Shown here: one piece after another, positions 59,550 through 64,000 of the stretch
Numbering within the stretch: the stretch's first letter is position 1
Layout of the letters: every line of letters begins with the position of its first letter
Source: Ursus arctos
Lineage: Eukaryota > Chordata > Mammalia > Carnivora > Ursidae
Assembly (NCBI RefSeq): GCF_023065955.2
Contig: NW_026622786.1
Span: 46,300,938 to 46,364,937 of the forward strand
DNA length: 64,000 nt
Reading direction: 5' to 3'
Position numbers and translations under genes: made by a program
The notes under the pieces: model-generated
What the model was told of the DNA's origin: nothing
The model's database searches: none
Seen by the model: only the letters and a program-made list of their open reading frames with translations

Positions 59550-60860
59550 GATAGCAGACATTCTTGTCTAGTTTCTGTTCTCAAAGGGAAAGTTTTCAGT
59601 ATTTTAAAATAAATACGAATTTGTTATAAATTTTTGATACATTTGCTATAATTTTGAAGAGATGAGAAGAAAGTTCCCTTAGAACTTTCATTGAAGGAAT
59701 ATTGCTTAGAGTATTTTATTATGAATGGGCATTGAATTTTATTTCAGAATTTTTCTGAATCAATTGAAATAATCAAATATTTTTTCTCCTTTACTAAATT
59801 AAGATGGATTGAATTGATAAATGTTTGAACATAGTATCAATCTCAAATTACTGGAATAGATTCAGCTTGTCTAAGACATATTATATTTTTATATATTCAA
59901 GATTGTTATAATTTTTTAATCTAACATTTTTGTTGGTTTCTTTTGATATCATAATCATAGTTGGCTCACAAAATAAGTTTGAGAATATTTGAGAATACTT
60001 TGTCTTTTTTTTTAAGTTTACCCCTTAGGAATTTGTATAAATTTCTCCCTGAACTATTGGAATTTTCTATGATAACCAGCTATCCAGGTCTGGAATTTTC
60101 TTAATGAACAGAATGTGATTACAGATTCCATTTTTTCCATAGGTTAAAAAAAAAAAGTTTTCTTGTGTTTGTTTTGGTATGTTTTATTTTTCTAAGATTT
60201 TTCTGATTTTATTTAACAGTCAAATTTATTACAATGGGGTTGTTTATTGAGCCTTTGGTATCTTTATCATCTTTATAAACCTCTGAAAGATATATGATTA
60301 TGTTCTTTTTTACTTATACTATTAATTATTTTTGTCATCTTTTTTTAATGGATTTTTCTTGCCAGCAATTAATCAATTTATTGAATTAAAAAAAAAACTG
60401 TATTATATTGCTCCTTCCAGTATAATGCAGGTTTTCTGTTTTATTAATTTCTGCTTTTTATTATTTCCTTTAAAAATTATTTGTGTTTAATTTACTATGT
60501 TCTTTAAACTCTAGGATTTGATGCCTGTTATTTAGACCTTTGAGTTACTTAATTTTTAAAAATTTTTAAACATAAGAACTACATTTTTATTATTTAGTGA
60601 TTTGTACCTTCAATGTGTTGTGATCAGGCCAAGCCATTTATATGAGTCCATCCTTTTCTATTTGGTGAGACTTTCCTAATGGACGAGAACATGATTATTT
60701 CATAAATGATAATTATATATCTCTCTGTATATATATCAATCCTATAAATGGTAAATAATTGTTAATTTTTACATTCAGTATTCATTTAGGTTTATCCTCA
60801 ATCTGAAATTATTTTTCTCTTTCCATTTTAATTTTATTTTGTGCTGCCCAATACCTTCAA
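59550..60860 (-). mobile_element. Ancient antisense L1 (ORF2 region)
   Basis: The plus strand follows antisense L1 reverse transcriptase order: 'gacattcttgtctagtttctgttctcaaagggaaag', 'aatgggcattgaatttt', 'caaattactggaatag', 'ggctcacaaaataagtttgagaat', 'aggaatttgtataaatttctcc' and 'aatgtgttgtgatcaggcc'. It is very diverged. Confidence 0.65.
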
Positions 60861-60869
60861 AAAGATAAT

Positions 60870-61050
60870 CTATCTAGAGATACAGATATATATAGATCTA
60901 TATCTATATATACAACTATATGTATAGATGAATAGATATATAACTATATATAACTATATATTGTATACATATAACTATATATAATATATATATAGATGAA
61001 TAGATACATACATATATAACTCTACATAGATGAATAGATACATACATAGC
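60870..61050. repeat. TA/AGATGAATAGATA-type tandem repeat
   Basis: AT-rich tandem sequence. A 22-bp unit starting TAGATGAATAGATACATACA occurs at 60993-61014 and 61027-61048, with shorter related units upstream. Confidence 0.85.
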
Positions 61051-61724
61051 TTTTCCAATTTTTTTTTCAGTGGGGATTTAGCCTATTACTGGAGGCAAAA
61101 AACTATAATTCAGAATCAAAAGGAGAGTGTCACCATTTTAGATCAAAACTATATTAGCTGGTTTATGCTAAAAGCTTCCAATGTCTTCTTTATAAAACAG
61201 GACATCTATCATCATTTGGTCATGGCTGGCTCCCATCAAGAAAGGTTTTGGCCTCTAAGCCATGTAAGGGATCTTTATAATTTGATTCTGATTTCTATGT
61301 TATTTTTTTTCTGTTTATCAACAATGTATACAGTTTTGGAGAAATTTCAAGATCTAAACACTTTCTGCATTTCTCAGAACTAAACTAAATTTTTTTCCTG
61401 TAGAGTAGGAACCCAACAGTTGTTATATGACCTTCTAAAAGATTCACTATTTAAATAAGAAAGATAAAGAATAAAACTACCTTATAACTAAAAAAGGACA
61501 ATTTGTACTTTTATATAATAGGATGCATTTATCCTAATTTCTTTAAAGTTCTTCAACTGACATGCAACTAATTTTAACCTAAATGGAGAACTTTTGACAA
61601 GCAGTATATCATTGAGGTAGTGAAAAGTGTGAAAAAAATTATGCTAATTTTCAATAATGACAGTTTTAGAATTATTCACACTTTATTAAAAACTATCATG
61701 GTTTCAATATCTTGCCTTGAAACT
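61051..61724. other. Unassigned sequence
   Basis: The 117-codon frame at 61030-61383 crosses the end of the tandem repeat and has no family features. Confidence 0.4.
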
Positions 61725-61848
61725 GCCCAAACAAAATGGCCTAACTATATTGTGTATTCCATGGGACAATCCTCACATATTTAAATGGCCCAAACAAAAT
61801 GGCCTGAATATATTGTGCATTGCTTTATTAGACAAATTTTACATATTT
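61725..61848. repeat. Tandem duplication, two ~60-bp units
   Basis: Units at 61725-61782 and 61788-61848 share GCCCAAACAAAATGGCCT, then 'atattgtg.att', and both end in CACATATTT or TACATATTT. The 3' halves have diverged. Confidence 0.85.
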
Positions 61849-63253
61849 CCCCTAGCATTGTTTCAATTTTGAGATGTAAGTGCTAATAAATTAATAATAC
61901 CTACTTGAAACACTTGTGTCACACTTGTCAGAAAATATCACCTATAATAAAAAGGACCCTAAGTACGATTTGTAAGAAAACACTGACTTTATCTCATAAA
62001 ATGACAATCTTGGGGACTTCGTAGGATTTAGATCTTTATATGTTACCTAAAATACCACATACCTATTGGACAGTGAAAGGAAGAAAGGCATTCCAGTAGA
62101 AGCCTACTAGATGAGAAAATACAGTCCTGAAATAGTCTACCTTAAATATAACTAAGTTTGTATGCTGTAAGAAATTTGAATTACAATATTTTTAAGATGG
62201 AGTGTTTTTTTTCCTCTCAGAAATAAGATCTTCCTTACAATGAATTTTCAAGTGACAGAGATGTCTTACAATACAAACTTCACTATAAGGTGGCAATGAA
62301 ACGTACATAATGGGGGGAGGAAGACAACATAGGCCTGAGATAAGACACTTATGCCAAACTAGCAGAGTACCAATATCCTAAACTACTAGGGTAGCTTCTA
62401 CTGGTACACAAAAGATCTAAAATCTCTGACAAGTCCATTGACTTCAGACTGGGAGCATGCTTTAAAAAAAAAAAAAATGAGGTTAAGACTTTATGATTAT
62501 GTAAATGTATCATTATGCTAAGATCAATACTCTGCATACAAATAGGTCACACTTAAGCACAGCCGTTTCCCAAACGATTTCATGGAATTGTGAGCTATTA
62601 ACATGAGCTAATGATACGGCCTATTAAAAGTTATCACTAAGGCACGTAGAAAAGAATTATTTGGTCAAAAAAGTTTGGGAAATGGTAGAATTGATAAAGA
62701 GTTTCCTTTACAATTTCTAAAGCCTGTGAAATGCTAATCTGTATTTTGAATAACCAAGGAATGTAATATTTCACTTTCCCCAAGTGTTTATTCTTCTTAC
62801 TCCCCTTGAATTTCAAATAATGAGATCTATTTGGACAAGATCAGATTGCAGGCCTACTGGTTCAGTATCGGTGGCCATGATTCATGTCTATATGGAAGGG
62901 GGTTTGGATTAGGCTTCCTTGTTTTTCTCTTATATAATTATTAAAAGTAATACTTGGAAGGTGATGAAAGTATCCTGCCAGCACTGACTCAGCATTTTGT
63001 TTTCCAAAACTAGATAAATTCATTTTGAGAAACTATCTCTGTTGGGGATCTTTTGGAGTAGACTTGACAAGTGAGGCAGCTCACAGGGAGTTTTCCCTTT
63101 TTGATCAGATTATTTTCCTTGCTTTTTAATTTTTTCCTCAGCAATTTTGTATAGATTCAGAGATGTATCTAGAGACATATTTTGAGAACCTGTGGGGAGA
63201 ATCTGGGAGATAGAAAGTAAAAGGAGAGGAGAACATGGCCCTAACATAAAAAT

Positions 63254-63256
<3 letters not shown>
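61849..63256. other. Unassigned sequence
   Basis: No gene or repeat recognised. Confidence 0.4.
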
Positions 63257-63291
<35 letters not shown>

Positions 63292-63297
63292 CTCATT

Positions 63298-63336
<39 letters not shown>
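63257..63336. repeat. Poly(A) run then (AC)n microsatellite
   Basis: 28 consecutive A's (63257-63284), a 16-base spacer, then 18 AC units (63301-63336). Confidence 0.95.
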
Positions 63337-63339
<3 letters not shown>

Positions 63340-63529
63340 TTTCCTGAAAAAGTGAAGAGGTTTTCTGCTTAACAATAGCACTTTCTTTCCAGTTTCAAAT
63401 AACCTTTTACATTTTTCCATATATTTATTTGGCTGATATGTTTCAGGAACAATGTGCTAGACACTGTACCAGATGTCAGGTATATAATAAAGAACTATTT
63501 TTTTGAATGATTCATATTTTATTTATTTT

Positions 63530-63800
63530 TTTTATTTTTTTTATAATTTTTATTTTGTTATATTAGTCACCATACAGTACATCCCCAGTTTTTGATGCGA
63601 TGTTCCATGATTCATTATTTGCGTCTAACACCCAGTGCACCATGCAATACGTGCCCTCCTTAACACCCATCACTGGCCTATCCCAATCCCCCACCCCCCT
63701 CCACTCTGAAGTCCTCAGATTGTTTCCCAGAGTCCACAGTCTCTCATGATTCATTCCCCCTTCTCTTTACCCCCCCCTTTATTCTTCCCTTTCTTCTCCT
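63530..63800 (-). mobile_element. Young-type L1 3' end, antisense, severely 5'-truncated
   Basis: The reverse complement matches the 3'UTR of the L1 at 29460-29710: 'gtcaccatacagtacatccccag', 'gttccatgattcattatttgc' and 'cttaacacccatcactggcctatccc'. The T-rich left border is its A-rich tail. A short GAACTATT repeat at about 63492 and 63804 may be the target duplication. Confidence 0.92.
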
Positions 63801-64000
63801 ACCGAACTATTAAGTTTATAATTTTCTGGGAGAATCCTACATGAAACAAATAACTAACAAATAATAAGTTCATTATTGAAAATAACAGGGTGCCCTGAGC
63901 AAAAATAATAGGATGCACCTAGTTTAGACTCAGAACATAGACAGAGGTTGAAAGAAATGAAATTTCAGCTGACAATTTGAAGGACAAGTAGGAATTTTAC

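Noticed and set aside
1..64000. Search for endogenous retrovirus LTR-gag-pol structure
   Set aside because: All reverse-transcriptase-like sequence found has L1 or L2 features. No LTR pair, primer-binding site or retroviral protease/envelope features were seen.

Overview
This window looks like non-coding nuclear DNA from a caniform carnivore. It contains eight tRNA-derived carnivore SINEs (SINEC/Can-SINE). Three of them, at 9.5, 38.4 and 52.6 kb, carry the 'GGTGGCACAG...GAGCCTGCTTCTTCC...' type that I associate with bears and giant panda rather than dog or cat. The L1 copies have carnivore-type 3' ends. The species call is an inference from repeat type, not proof. The base composition is AT-rich and CpG-poor. 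I find no intact host protein-coding gene, rRNA, tRNA gene or CRISPR array. Most open frames are short chance frames or lie inside transposons. The window is best read as a gene desert or a large intron. Layout: 0-16 kb is mostly unassigned AT-rich sequence with two SINEs, one MER20, a few MIR remnants and one L2 3' fragment. A truncated L1 3' end with a perfect 14-bp target-site duplication lies at 16.4-17.3 kb. 17.3-23.7 kb is mostly unassigned, with MIR remnants, one of which carries an internal 30-bp triplication. 23.7-33.2 kb is a stack of L1 insertions: an old antisense L1 was interrupted by an almost full-length 5.9-kb sense L1 (5'UTR, broken ORF1, broken ORF2), by another sense L1 3' end, and by an antisense L1 3' end. 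34.5-40.7 kb holds two ancient antisense L2 copies broken up by microsatellites, an L1 fragment, a SINE and a MER20. 40.84-43.22 kb is an end-to-end Tigger1-like DNA transposon with a decayed antisense transposase. 44-46 kb holds a SINE and MIRs. 46.8-49.7 kb holds unusual local duplications: a near-perfect inverted repeat and a short direct repeat. 52-64 kb has a young SINE, microsatellites, an L2 and a SINE at 57.4 kb, a 229-nt pure pyrimidine tract at 58.2 kb, an ancient antisense L1 at 59.5-60.9 kb, and an antisense L1 3' end at 63.5-63.8 kb. The elements do not form a pathway. What can be read is a relative history: MIR, L2, MER20, MER5A and Tigger are oldest, old L1s follow, and the 5.9-kb L1 and the SINEs with clean target duplications are youngest. 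No new biological system is evident. The observations most worth checking are the 69-bp perfect inverted repeat at 48.3/49.6 kb, the ~37-bp promoter repeats and long antisense frames in the L1 5'UTR, the nested L1 stack, and one unrecognised coding-like frame at 10.4 kb. Repeat family names come from memory of consensus sequences and were not checked with a search.
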